A DNA stretch of 46,751 bases from Mnemiopsis leidyi (lineage: Eukaryota; Ctenophora; Tentaculata; Lobata; Bolinopsidae): contig JH155468.1 in the NCBI GenBank assembly GCA_000226015.1, positions 104,988-151,738 on the forward strand, written 5' to 3'. The position numbers and the translations under genes were made by a program. The stretch's first letter is position 1; every line of letters begins with the position of its first letter. Positions 25,401 to 36,396 of the stretch are shown here, one piece after another. The notes below the pieces were generated by a model. The model saw only the letters and a program-made list of their open reading frames with translations, had not been told where the DNA came from and did no database searches.

Positions 25401-28400
25401 ACAATTCAGAAGTGAACTCATAGTGAAAAATACAAAATTTTGCTTCATATCTGTTGTAGAGGCACTCAAGTAAATCATGCGATAAAAGTAACTAATTTCA
25501 CGTACAAGTTCCACCAATAGGAGTGAGCATCACAGAGGATAGCCTGGTACCCAGTGGGACACTCCAACACCGGGTTAGCCCCCTTCGCAGAGAAGTGTTT
25601 GTATTTGAGTAACGGAGGGCCCTGGCAGGGGTCAGCTATTTGCTCGTTCTCTGAGCAGACAGCTTTTGCCTGAAAGTTTAAATTGATGTAAGCCGCATCA
25701 AATTAATTATTGGGCATGTTAATTAAATTGCCACTGGAAAAAATTCTTTCATGATAAAGAATTATTATGATCTGATGATCACTAGTTTATACATTTATAC
25801 GATTCAGTCAAATCATCACTTGGGATTTGAGCATGATAAAACGTGTCATGACTAGGACTTAATGATTTTTTGGTCCGCTTCGAGATAAATTGAGATGAAG
25901 AAAGTGGTACAATATACTCACAACAACAGCGATCCCAGAGTTCCAGCCATTGTGAGCTATACAATCAGCTCCAGTCATAGGGATAGTAACTCCGTCAGTA
26001 CCAGCTCCAACTTTTCCTGAAAACATTTCATTTTTATTCTAGTTTATGGCCGAGAAAGATGGAAAGATAACAAAATCGGTTCCCCATGTATTCCCATCAA
26101 ATTGATACAAGTTTTGAAAATTATATAAAGGCTGCCTAGACAATCTCACAAAATTATCGGAATGTAATTTGTGCGAAAATCAAACTTTACTTGGGATAAT
26201 CAACTGAGACCTACTGTATTCAAATATGCGAATACAGACCTGTGAGAGACTCGCATTTCGTGATGACCTTCCCAACAGGACAAGAAGCAATGGACTTAGC
26301 ATCGTCGACAATCTCACTAGCCTCACCAGTAACCTCCTCGTCTGAGGCCTCACCGAAAACCACGGGATCAGTTGGACCAAACACCTGAACGTATCAAGAT
26401 AATCATAAATTATTGATTGATCAGAATGATCACTGATCAGGCAATAACTAATCCCTAAGGTAAACTTAGGACATTAAAGGGATAACATATTTGCTTGCTG
26501 CATTCAAGAATCTTCACCTTAACTTCGCAGAGCGTCAGATAAGTGTTCGGGTTTTCTACTTTTACAGTTGATCCCACGATACCGTTTCCTTCATTGCAAA
26601 GCACGTCATAGCTCGTTTTTGCAGGATCATAAGTTATAGTACCACAAAGAACAGCTCCTACGTAGACCTATAGGGCAAACACGTTATAACAGTGATATTA
26701 CACAGTGGTCAGTGACTCAGTGCTCAAAACGGCGAAAAAAGGAGCTATTATATGGTTAACACTAATGCATTTTAAGACAACACGCAGGTTTATAAAATTC
26801 AAAGAAATATAGCAGGTATAATAGAGCAATTAAAATAATTCCACAAACCTTGACTCCATTAATCCTGTCGGCACAGCAATCAACTCTGTTTTGTATCCAG
26901 ACTCTCTTGACAGCATAAGCTTCTCTCAAATCGACCATCCACCATCCTGCCCCGGCAGTGTGTGTGCAGGACCCACTGGGATTATATCAATTATTAGCTG
27001 GGCAGACACAACGACAAATTTAATAAATAGATGGAAATTTATCGAATGTCACATGGTCCTTGCTCAAGCTATTTGAACCTTCTGATGTAAAATGTAGGAT
27101 TTTACGAAGGAAGTGGAAAAACTTGGTCCCAACCAATGACCCCTAACTTAATGTACCCAACCCAACTTACTGTCCCCAGTGTCCGGATTCAATACCGTCA
27201 ACAGCTCGGCTGGGAACCCCGCCCCATCCTGTTGATGATTGCATCGTATGTTTCCCAAACGCCAGGTTACCTTCAGCTCGCGGATCAGACAGGACTTTCA
27301 CCTGAATTATTAAGGCATTTAGATTCTTGAGGATGCTGCATATCTTCGGATAAAATGTGTTTCCCAAAAAAATAAACCTAAAATCTTTCGGTCACTTTCA
27401 CTAAAAATTCAGCTTATGAATTATACAAAATATTCCATGATCTTATGGTTTCATTACTAATCAAACAGCTACTGAGCTACAAATTCACACCACTCTTTAT
27501 ATTCGTTGGACAAATAATGCAGTTTAATGGGACGCAGTCTCATGTCTTAGTCGCAGCCTGTTGGGCTAAAAAGCACCCATTAAATCACATTGATAATTGT
27601 CACTGTAATCAAATTTGGTGAGATAGCTCAATATTATTGATCACCTCACAAAGAGTTAGGAACTGGTCTGCAGCCGCCACGATCTTGATGTTTTCAGCAA
27701 AAATATTCGGCTCGTTGTCGTCCCCTTGGCAGTCAATGATGTAAATAAATTGGTTTGAATCGTATTCCACCGTTCCACACAGTTTGTCATCAGCATAGAC
27801 CTGGAAATTACATAATCTCTAGAATTCAGACATGTGCAAAATTTAATATTTGAGGTAAAAATTCATAGACATCCTAAGGAGGAGCTTAATGTTAATAGAT
27901 AAAAACTGAGGCAAAATAATCGTGGATTATGAGAAGCTAATATAGGGACTTCGAGTCGAGAATGACATACTTTGGCACCGTTGATTCTTTCTGAACAACA
28001 ATCCTTCCTGTTATAAATAACCACACTTTTAACGTTCACAGTGTCAGGAAAATTGAGATTCCACCAGCCACCAACTTCACCTGTATGCGAGCAGCTTTCT
28101 CTGAAGGGCCATCATTTAACATCACAATAAGGTACGATTTAATTCGAACAGAGAAAAACACCCTAGTTTGTCGATTTCTGCTCTGTCTCATGTCATCATC
28201 CTTAATTCCTTAAACCATCTAATAAAGCTGTCAGTCCGACCATAGCAACGTACCTTTTGTATCTCATGCTAATATCACCGTCGATAGCTCGTCCAGGAAC
28301 ACCATTCCAACCGGTGCTGGACTGAGTAGCTGTTCCCTCTTCCGCTATGTTGAGGAGGTCTCCCAGATCCAGAGTCGGTGTTCCTGATGGCAAACTTTTT

Positions 28401-31334
28401 AACATTCTCGCTGGTTTGTTGGTAGCTGTACGAGATTTAAAGCAATTGTCGTCATATACATATATAATAACACAAAAACACATTAAGATAGCACGAACAA
28501 TCACATAGTACGTACCGAGTACCTTGACCTCACAGAGCGTTAGATACTGTCCATCTTGAGTGATGGTTACAGAAGAACCCTCAACATTGTCGCACCCGAT
28601 AGTGTAAACTGATGAAACACCTTCAACAACACCACACAATGTTTCCCCAACGTAAACCTGGTGTGTAGACTTAATCAGTGGGAGTAAATACTTACTTAAG
28701 AACTGTTATAGGGCTGTAAGATGACAGCCATTCTTTGACGATTTGGTGCATTGCTAAGGTTTAATGGTCAAAAAAGGATAAAAAATATCATGACTATTCG
28801 TGTTACCCCCGACTTAATATCGCTTATTTTATTCTAAATAATTCAGCAAACATTCAGTTTTTCTCAAGCTGAAATTAAAAAGAACAAAATTGGTAGGGTG
28901 GTGTCGACATTAAAGAGTATTTCCCGATGTTCGTTGGTCGTTTGTCTTTCCTGGCTATCGAGGCTACTTATTGACCAACGGCAATTGAAGATGAATCAAA
29001 CTTGCAACACCTCCCAACAAATACCATTCTCTTACAAGTTATAAAACATATGATGAAAATAGATGGACTGATACCTTAGCGCCAACAAGTCTCTCTTGGC
29101 AACAATCTCTTCTATTGAATATCACTACTGAGTCCACCATATACGATTCAACCAGGTTAACCCCCCACTCATTGTGCCCCGGGTCAGCAGAGCAAGCACA
29201 AGTGCCGTGGGGATACCACCCTGATACGTCATTATCCACAGCGCGAGAGGGAATTCCTCCCCACCCAATTGACGATTGCCATGTTGGTTTTCCTTTGGGT
29301 GAAATTGATGTATGCACAGCGATTGTAAAAATTAAATAATTGAAAAATGTACAGTTGCTCAGTTACTCATTGGTTAAAAATTCCTATATACGCTGAAATT
29401 AAAATTCCGTACCATCAGCAACACTTGCCAACCGCGTTTCACCAGAGTCCAGAACTAAGCTCTCCGAAGGCTTGAACCTCGCATAAAGTCAGCCAGTTGT
29501 AGGAATTTACTATGGTGATTCTTTTCGCAACTGCTCCACCACAGTCGACATCGTAGAAGTGCTTGTTAGCTTCATAGGCGATTTCACCGCAGTACACCGG
29601 CCCAGCAAAAACCTAAATAAGATCCAGATTCAGGTCATACATCAGGATTCCGGCGAAGTACTGTCGCCGCACTGCCATCGAAATTCTCATGTATGACCAA
29701 GATTTACAAGAAGCGGTTTTCGTCTCATCATATCATACCTTATAGTACCTACATAAACACGACTACTCAAAGTAGCTTCATTCAAAAGTCGTGCTACGAA
29801 TTTGGATATTCCGATGAAAGTGTAGCCACTAGTCTAGGCGTAAGTATTAGAATTAGTAAGAACCAAACAAAAATAACCTTCACTTCGTTGATTCTCTCTT
29901 GACAGCAATCAAGTCGGTTGTAGATTCTAACTTTAGATATGGCGTATGCATCGTCCATCTTGACCGACCACTTGTTTTGATAATGCCTCCCAGAGTGGGT
30001 GCATGAACTGAGACAAGAAGCTGGGATTATTATCGTGACTGCCACGCAGTCCGGCCCATCGCCGTCATTGTGACATTGTAAGCCTATTCCAACTAAACTA
30101 TTAATATACGAATACAATGTGCATTGATTGATTCGTCATAAATAACCTCTTATAGGATGCTCTTTTAATGGGATGTTTCCTTACCTTTGACCCTTAGAAG
30201 ATTTACTAATATTACTCCTATAACCATGTTTAAATTCGTTAAGAGAGCACTGTAACTATGTGTTATGACTAGAAACAATAGTAATGGGAGGGGGAGAGAT
30301 GGCCACGATTTTTGTCCTTTTTGGTGTCCCCCCCCTCCCAAGTATCTAAACATTTGGCGCTTACTTCTGCGAGTAACTCCCATCAGTATTGCCGTCTATA
30401 GCACGTTCAGGAACTCCGTTCCATCCCACGTCAGGCTGGCTGNNNNNNNNNNNNNATATCCTGGAATTCCATCTAAAAGCCTTGACGTTGTCTTGCTTAC
30501 CCCCGTATTGTATTGAAGATTTAAATTGACAATTTTTCGTTTAAAGGTTTTTGATATCCAACAGTATAATTAACCAAAATAGAATAATATAAAGCGATCA
30601 AAACTAAACAAACGTTCAAACTACCTTGACACGCGACCTGATAGACATTTTGAGCCCATCCTCCACCTTTTCCGTTGACACATCCACTAGATTCACCGTA
30701 TTTGTTATAGGTCTCAGCTGCATCAGCTGCAGTGAAACATTGGGTGAAGTATTGAACTGCGAAAACACTGAAGCCTTGCTCTCTGGCATAGTTGCGGCAG
30801 TCCTCTACCGGGTTGTTGGAGTTTAATCTGATTCCACCAGCTATAGCTCTGTCGGCGTTGTCAGTCCAACAACCAAGACTACAGTCACCTTTTTGGGAAA
30901 TATTGGAGGGTTAGGCGATCAATATCGACATCTATTAACTTACTAACTATTAGAGGCTCTTTATACAGTCTAACGCAAAAAACACTGGGAAAGCTTTAAT
31001 AAATATAATGGCCTAAATGCCATTGTATGGCCTTTTAACCGCTGTCAGAATAATCTCAGAGTCTTTCCAGTATTAAATATCCGTTTCAGCTGAACGCAAT
31101 TTACTAACTTATGCAAATGTAATCTTTTGAGGAAACTTTTACTTTTTGGAAACTTTTAACCCTTTTTTCGTATACTTATAGCATTTCTTACTCTCTCGTT
31201 GAAGGATTGACTAAAATATATATGAAAAAGTTAAGAAACAAACCAGAGTAAATCAGTAAAAGTGACTTACCATCTTCTCCATAAACTAGAAGAACTGATA
31301 TGTTTAAAACAACCACTGCTAGCAAGTACCTCAT
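19448..31334 (-). CDS. Large secreted mosaic protein: WSC-like, four fucolectin-type, Cys-rich, EGF-like and two Ig domains
   Basis: About 34 exons and 1,490 residues, from ATG 31334-31332 to TAA 19450-19448. Exon 1 (31334-31271) is a signal peptide. Exon 2 (30888-30625) is a WSC-like domain (GCWTDNADRAIAGG, AVQYFTQCFTAADAAETYNK). Four fucolectin/F5-8C-like domains follow: exons 30472-30365, 30007-29878, 29612-29413; 29292-29075, 28657-28516; 28425-28254, 28100-27971, 27800-27645; 27301-27171, 26975-26849, 26667-26518. Each pairs QSS-GW-GVP-RA(I/V)D, SCTH, NR-DCC-ER and YLTLCEV. Next come Cys-rich modules (26384-26240, 26016-25922, 25669-25506, 25379-25257, 25070-24945), EGF-like (24686-24571), a second Cys-rich set (24355-24274, 24099-23991, about 23540-23511, 23219-23135, 22927-22779, 22608-22469), EGF/cbEGF-like (22133-21989, 21748-21642, 21431-21289, 21111-20956) and two Ig domains (20785-20667, 20486-20383, 20209-20115, 19923-19812, 19584-19448). 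No membrane segment was seen, so matrix, mucus or humoral lectin roles are possible. Confidence 0.85.
20897..20936. repeat. Two direct 20-bp copies in an intron
   Basis: aggtcaataacgtttacgct occurs twice head to tail, between the exons at 21111-20956 and 20785-20667 of the minus-strand gene. It is a short local duplication with no evident role. Confidence 0.85.
23717..23873. mobile_element. MITE-like element with about 22-bp imperfect terminal inverted repeats, intronic
   Basis: The left end reads atggcagagtttttagggg and the right end reads ccccc-aaaaactctgccat, its reverse complement apart from one or two changes. Total length is about 157 bp with no coding capacity. It sits in an intron of the large minus-strand gene, between the exons at 24099-23991 and about 23540-23511. 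No clear target-site duplication was seen. Confidence 0.7.
30443..30455. other. Assembly gap (13 N) inside a coding exon
   Basis: The gap lies in the first exon of fucolectin-type domain 1 (exon 30472-30365). Coding sequence is recognisable on both sides: DGIPGY just upstream in gene direction and QPDVGWNGVPERAIDG downstream. The 13-base length does not preserve the frame, so the N count is probably arbitrary. Confidence 0.97.
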
Positions 31335-32086
31335 GGTTGATTTCAAACCAACTCTACAAAATTTTCCTTATTAGGAAATGTAACTTTGAAACGAAGAGCA
31401 CCAATTTTGCTCGGTCTTCATAGAAAGACGGGCATTTAGGTTCCCTCATGACTTGATCGTGCTAGAGGAATCTTGATCTGCGAGAAAGTATTTCTATAAA
31501 TACTGTTTGATTAAATCATTAAGTGTATACCAAAACATTGAGTGGAATGTTGGCAATTCAGTTAATGACATAATGTTGTGAAAAAACTTCTTTTTGGGAT
31601 AATTGCTAGTCGCAACTCCTTAAAGTATCATATTAGGATTATAGCAAATTATTTTGAAAATTTATTAGGTCCACAGCAGCAATAGCAATTTGAAAAAATT
31701 CAAAATATTTAGGAATTTTTGGAACTATTGCTTCTCCATTAGATTGATGATACTAGCGTCCAAGAGTCCGAATTTTTTCCTCAAGACATCACTACATCAG
31801 CGATTAACTGGTGCTTCTTCGAAGATGTGATATTGAGTTTAGATTTGAATAGAGTTTATATTTTAATCAACTTTGAGGATTGTGTCAGGTAATAATAATT
31901 GCACGTTATTGATATTTAGACAGGGTGTAAAGATCACAAACATTAAGTTTAAATACATTCAGGTGTTTATCAAGGGAAATCTTTACTGTTCGTATGATAT
32001 TCTTTGAAATTATCAAAAGTAAAAGTTTAAAAGCAGCTAAAAGTTCTTGATCGTTTGGGATAAGCATTCAGTTGCTCATTAAATTC
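31335..32086. other. Upstream region of the large minus-strand gene; 3' flank of the minus-strand paralogue
   Basis: About 750 bases between two genes read on the same strand. It should hold the promoter and 5' UTR of the large secreted gene (start codon 31334) and the 3' UTR of the gene ending at 32087. No distinct promoter motif or RNA gene was seen. Confidence 0.5.
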
Positions 32087-34827
32087 TTAATGATCTGAAT
32101 TTGATTCTGTAAAGGACGCAAACGATCGGTCAGCATCTGACTCTATCTGTTTGAGTTTTTCTTCTTCAATCTTTCTTTGGGCTTCTCTTTCCGCTCTTCT
32201 TTCTTTTCTTCGCTCTTCTCTTTCAGCCTGTAATTTAGCCCTCTTTTCTTCTTTCCGTTTAGCTCTTAAATTGCGGGATTCTTCTCTCTTCTGGAGAGTA
32301 AGTTCATCAGCATGATACATCCCCACGAGGATATATCGGCGTTCAGCCCGGATAACGATTTCTTCTGAGTTTTCTGCAATATTTATTTGCGTAATCATAC
32401 ATCATTATATCTTGATATCAATAACAGAAATCAAAAATTATTGATAGCGTATGTAATTCAGTTTTATGATGAATAGGACTACAAGATGTACGTGACAACT
32501 CTATTAGTCCTATTCAACATAAAACTGACGAAGAAGTCCCTATTTTACACACCATGCTTAGTATGTAATTCAATGATTTCACTTTGAAATAATTAAAATG
32601 TACGGAAGAAAAAGCGTTGTTCATTAAATATAAGTTTGGGTGATGAAAAGGGGCTATGGAAATGTCATTTCAAACCATCATCAGGATCCAAGCGGTACAC
32701 TACAGGAGTCCTCGTAGAAGACTTGTAAATCCACCATGCGTTGAGGGCTGAGTTTGCAGCATCATACATTTCTTCGAAGGAGGCGACAAGATCAAACAGT
32801 TTCTGAAATGGTATGAATAAGTTTATCATCGTAAGGAAATAATTCAAGGACACCTGCAGACTGCCGAAAGACAATGTATTGAACGATTTTAAGTCTTTTC
32901 TTTACGCTAATACCTTGGCCCGTTCCTTTTCCATCTTTTTCTTGCTGCCCCCAAAACTGAAAGTCGCCTTTTTGTTTTTATTTTCTTCTTTGTTATCGTT
33001 AGTGTCCGATCTTTGTAGGCTGAGGAATACGAGTTCAGACCAAATTTATATGATGTCAACTCTTTGAATGAAAATTAAAGATAGATGCCGAAATCAATGC
33101 CATGATTTATTATCCCACATAATTACACAAATTTCTACCATGTAACTACAAAATGTGTCCAGATTGAATACATCACAAAAAACTGTTTGGACATCATATA
33201 CATGACATCATATATATGAATTCATCTATATAATGTGATATAATCAATCAACATTAAAGGTTTAAGTGTACCCTGCTTTTCTGTGTCAATAGTTATCTCA
33301 TAGTCGTTAGCCATGAGTTCATCCTTGAATTCGGGCAAGTAAAATCTTATCTGTGAAGCAGCACACTGTTTCCCAAGATGTGAACTCAACAACATTCCGA
33401 ACCTGAAGTAAGTTTTTGGATAATTTGATGACAAATATAAGGAGCGACTCGCAAGCTGAGGCTTCTCTTATCACTCCTTATCAACTTATCATAAGTGACA
33501 CCATAATGATTCTTCGTAATTGTAGCCGACTTTAAAAAGAACTTATTAATTTGTAAGCGCAGGTGAAGGTATACTTTTGTCTGGTTTTTAGATAACTATC
33601 AACCGAAGAATTATAGTCATCGCGTTTTCTGATCTTTTCTTTAGCTTTCTCTTCGGCAACCTTTCTTCTTTCTTCTCTACAATAAGATGTCTAATTTAGT
33701 TTAGTAACCTATTCAAAGGACAAAGATGCAAATTACAAAAGCTAAAAATAAGATGGATAAATTAAAATGCGCTGAGTCAACAAACAATTCTCTAGAATGA
33801 ATTTAATACTGATGCTAATCTAACAATAGGGCCAATTAAGCTAATACTAAAGATAGTAATAAACCCTCACTTTCTCTGATCATGTGCAGCTTTCTCTTCT
33901 TCATAAGTCTTCCATTTTTGTTTCCGTATACGGCTACCTGCTTTCTTCATCCGCCTCTCCATCCTCTCCTGAGACATAAAACTGTCAGTGTCATAACTAC
34001 TTGGTTGATGATAATAATCCTCCATCCTGAACGAAAATACCATTTTCACATATAATGATTAATAAAACTACTTCTCTTCATTGGTGAAGCTAACCTTTTC
34101 TTTCCGAGCCTCGCTGTTCATTTCTTCTTTATCAGCATCATCTTCTACTCCTCCACTTACTTTATACTCAACGATGTCGTTAATATTCATTTGATTCTGA
34201 CTCTTAGATTCAGATTTATCTTTTACGTCATTTCGGTCTCCTAAGCTAGACTTCTTGGAGACATCAGATTTGTCTTTGTCATTAATTTCACTGCTGTGAG
34301 ATTTGTCATGTTTCTCACTGCTTTGAGATTTATCATGTTTATCACTGTTGTGAGATTTGTCATGTACTTCACTCTTTTGAGATTTGTCATGTTTATCACT
34401 GTTGTGTAGATTTGTCATGTACTTCACTCTTTTGAGATTTGTCATGTTTATCACTGTTGTGAGATTTGTCATGTTTATCACTGTTGTGAGATTTGTCATG
34501 TTCTTCACTCTTTTGAGATTTGTCATGTGCGTCACTGCTAATACTACTGCTGCTATCTGATCTGTCACTGTGATGACTTCCACTGTGACCTGATCTGCTG
34601 GTGTTTTGGCCTGTACGGTGATCTGATCTGTCTCCATGATTCTCGTACAAATGATCATCCTGGTCCCCTACTGGCGCCACTTCAATTTGGTCTGAGTGGA
34701 CCACCTCTACATGACTGTCCACTCCCCCGTTATTCTCGTAAAGATTAACATCTTGATCCCACTCAACTTCCTCAGGAACTACATTGTTTGAACCTCCATC
34801 ACCCTTGGAACTTCCATTGTCAGACAT
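32087..34827 (-). CDS. Unrecognised charged coiled-coil-rich protein, minus-strand member of a diverging pair
   Basis: Seven exons: 34827-34072, 34026-33871, 33676-33575, 33402-33272, 33010-32914 (start uncertain), 32802-32676, 32373-32087, about 551 residues. I do not recognise the family. The N-terminus (MSDNGSSKGDG) is acidic, His/Ser-rich, with 9-residue repeats of type HDKSHNSDK. Then come basic helical segments (MERRMKKAGSRIRKQKWK; EERRKVAEEKAKEKIRKR), a conserved core (FGMLLSSHLGK ... YLPEFKDELMANDYEITID; SFEEMYDAANSALNAWWIYK; RAERRYILVGMYHADEL) and a long Arg/Glu/Lys helix. The core and its intron phases match the plus-strand neighbour at 36397-38513. A one-base excess near 34407 (gttgtgtaga against gttgtgaga in other copies) breaks the frame inside the repeat; with it discounted, exon length and phase fit, so an assembly slip is likely. 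Exon 5 also needs one base to keep phase. No signal peptide or membrane segment, so probably intracellular. Confidence 0.75.
34292..34535 (-). repeat. 27-bp coding repeat (HDKSxxSDK), about nine copies
   Basis: On the plus strand the unit reads like cactgttgtgagatttgtca plus tgtttat. In gene direction it encodes His-Asp-Lys-Ser followed by variable Gln/His, Asn/Lys/Ser, Ser, Asp/Glu and Lys/Val/Glu. One copy (near 34400-34410) has an extra T, giving a premature stop in one frame while the repeat pattern resumes in another. Confidence 0.88.
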
Positions 34828-36396
34828 CAAGACAGTTGTTCCTGAGAGTGTACCATTAGGTTAGAAACACTACAGTCTCATTACAGTTTATACAAATGAA
34901 GCTGACCCAAAATTTTCTTTTGATAGCTATGTTGAGGCCTGAGGGATTACATATGCAATTGCACACATCGAATATATGATAATGTTGAACCTTTATACAG
35001 CTTATGAACACTTATCATGGGCCGTAGGACAAAGTTTTTATAATCAAGAAAACCTTTCCTACAGTTGACATATATGTAAACAACGCACAAGTTTAAGTAG
35101 TAGACTAGTTATAAAAATTAGAAAATCTTTTCGACGATAGCAGTTGTAAATGTATGACTTCAAATAAATCGCCAAATAATCGCTGCTCTTGCAAACTGCA
35201 CATGTAAAACAAAAGCGCCGTAAAAGCAAAACATCCAGTAACTAAACAGTCAAAAAGATCTCCAAATTAAAAGGGAAATCCATATAGCCGGCATGTCAGA
35301 AGAAACTATGTGATAAATCACCCGAACACACCCAAATATAGAATAGCCGGTCATGTTGACTTGTTTGCTGTAACACAAACAAACATTAGCAAGTAAGCAA
35401 TGCCTGTCTATAAATTACGCTAATTATGTCACGGTTGATTAATCATTAATCTTTTTAAAATGACATTTATAATTATTTCCCCTCAGGTACGAATTACTAT
35501 AGTTTAAATTGACCGTTCAAAGAGAAATTTTGTATTTATCATTAGCCTATCTACAATTTTTTCCGTATATCTATCATCTGTGTTACGCCACAAACTGATA
35601 CAACTAGTATGTCAGCTAAAGTAGCTAGAGAGGTCGTGGAGTTGGGTTTAAATTTAATGAAAATTTATGTTTGATCAATTTTGCGTTCTGAAATTGGGCC
35701 TGTAATTTCAATTAGTTTTATACTCATATAGTTAATTGTTTTCTTTTTGAAATCATTTTCATTCCAGGAGCAGAAATAAACTTCAGGCATGACAACTGCT
35801 AATTATAACAGCCCATCAATTACTTAACTTACTATTACATCAAGTAAAATAAAAACATTTGACAATTGCCAACTTTAACCATGGTCCCACACTGTCGTCT
35901 TGACAACTTGTGGTGCCGATTATTAATGAGCGGTCAGACAAATTGTCGTCTGATGTGTGTACGCAGTGTTTGTTTGCCTTGTGTCAAACCCGTATGTGTT
36001 GACTGTTTGTTTACTTTTAATTGCGCAGCTATCTTTATGCATCACGACTCAGCTTCCTTAGTTATCGCGCTTGAAGAAAACGAAATTTTGTAATTAGGTT
36101 TTACAATTCTACTAGCGAATGTTTAATTTGATTTCTCGTTCTTAACAATTTCCCAACAATCATTGGAAAATGACAGACTCGTTCAAACAGTTGGGTTTTA
36201 TAACGGATTACATCGTTTCAAAACACTTACCATTCTATACCCACGTATTTGATCGTATTCACTGTAATTTTGCTTTGACGTTCTTGTTAGAACATATTAC
36301 CTTCTGAGATTCGGGAAATATGCTAAATAACATAACTCACGACTGACGTCACGACATAGAAGTTACAAGAGGGAACAGGCAAGAATAAATAACTGA
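34828..36396. promoter_or_regulatory. Shared upstream region of two diverging paralogues
   Basis: 1.57 kb separates the start codons of the two related genes (34827 on minus, 36397 on plus), so it should carry both promoters and 5' UTRs. The sequence is AT-rich with no CpG-island character and no clear TATA element. A 75-codon open frame at 35866-36093 has no family resemblance. Whether one promoter works in both directions cannot be read here. Confidence 0.55.
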
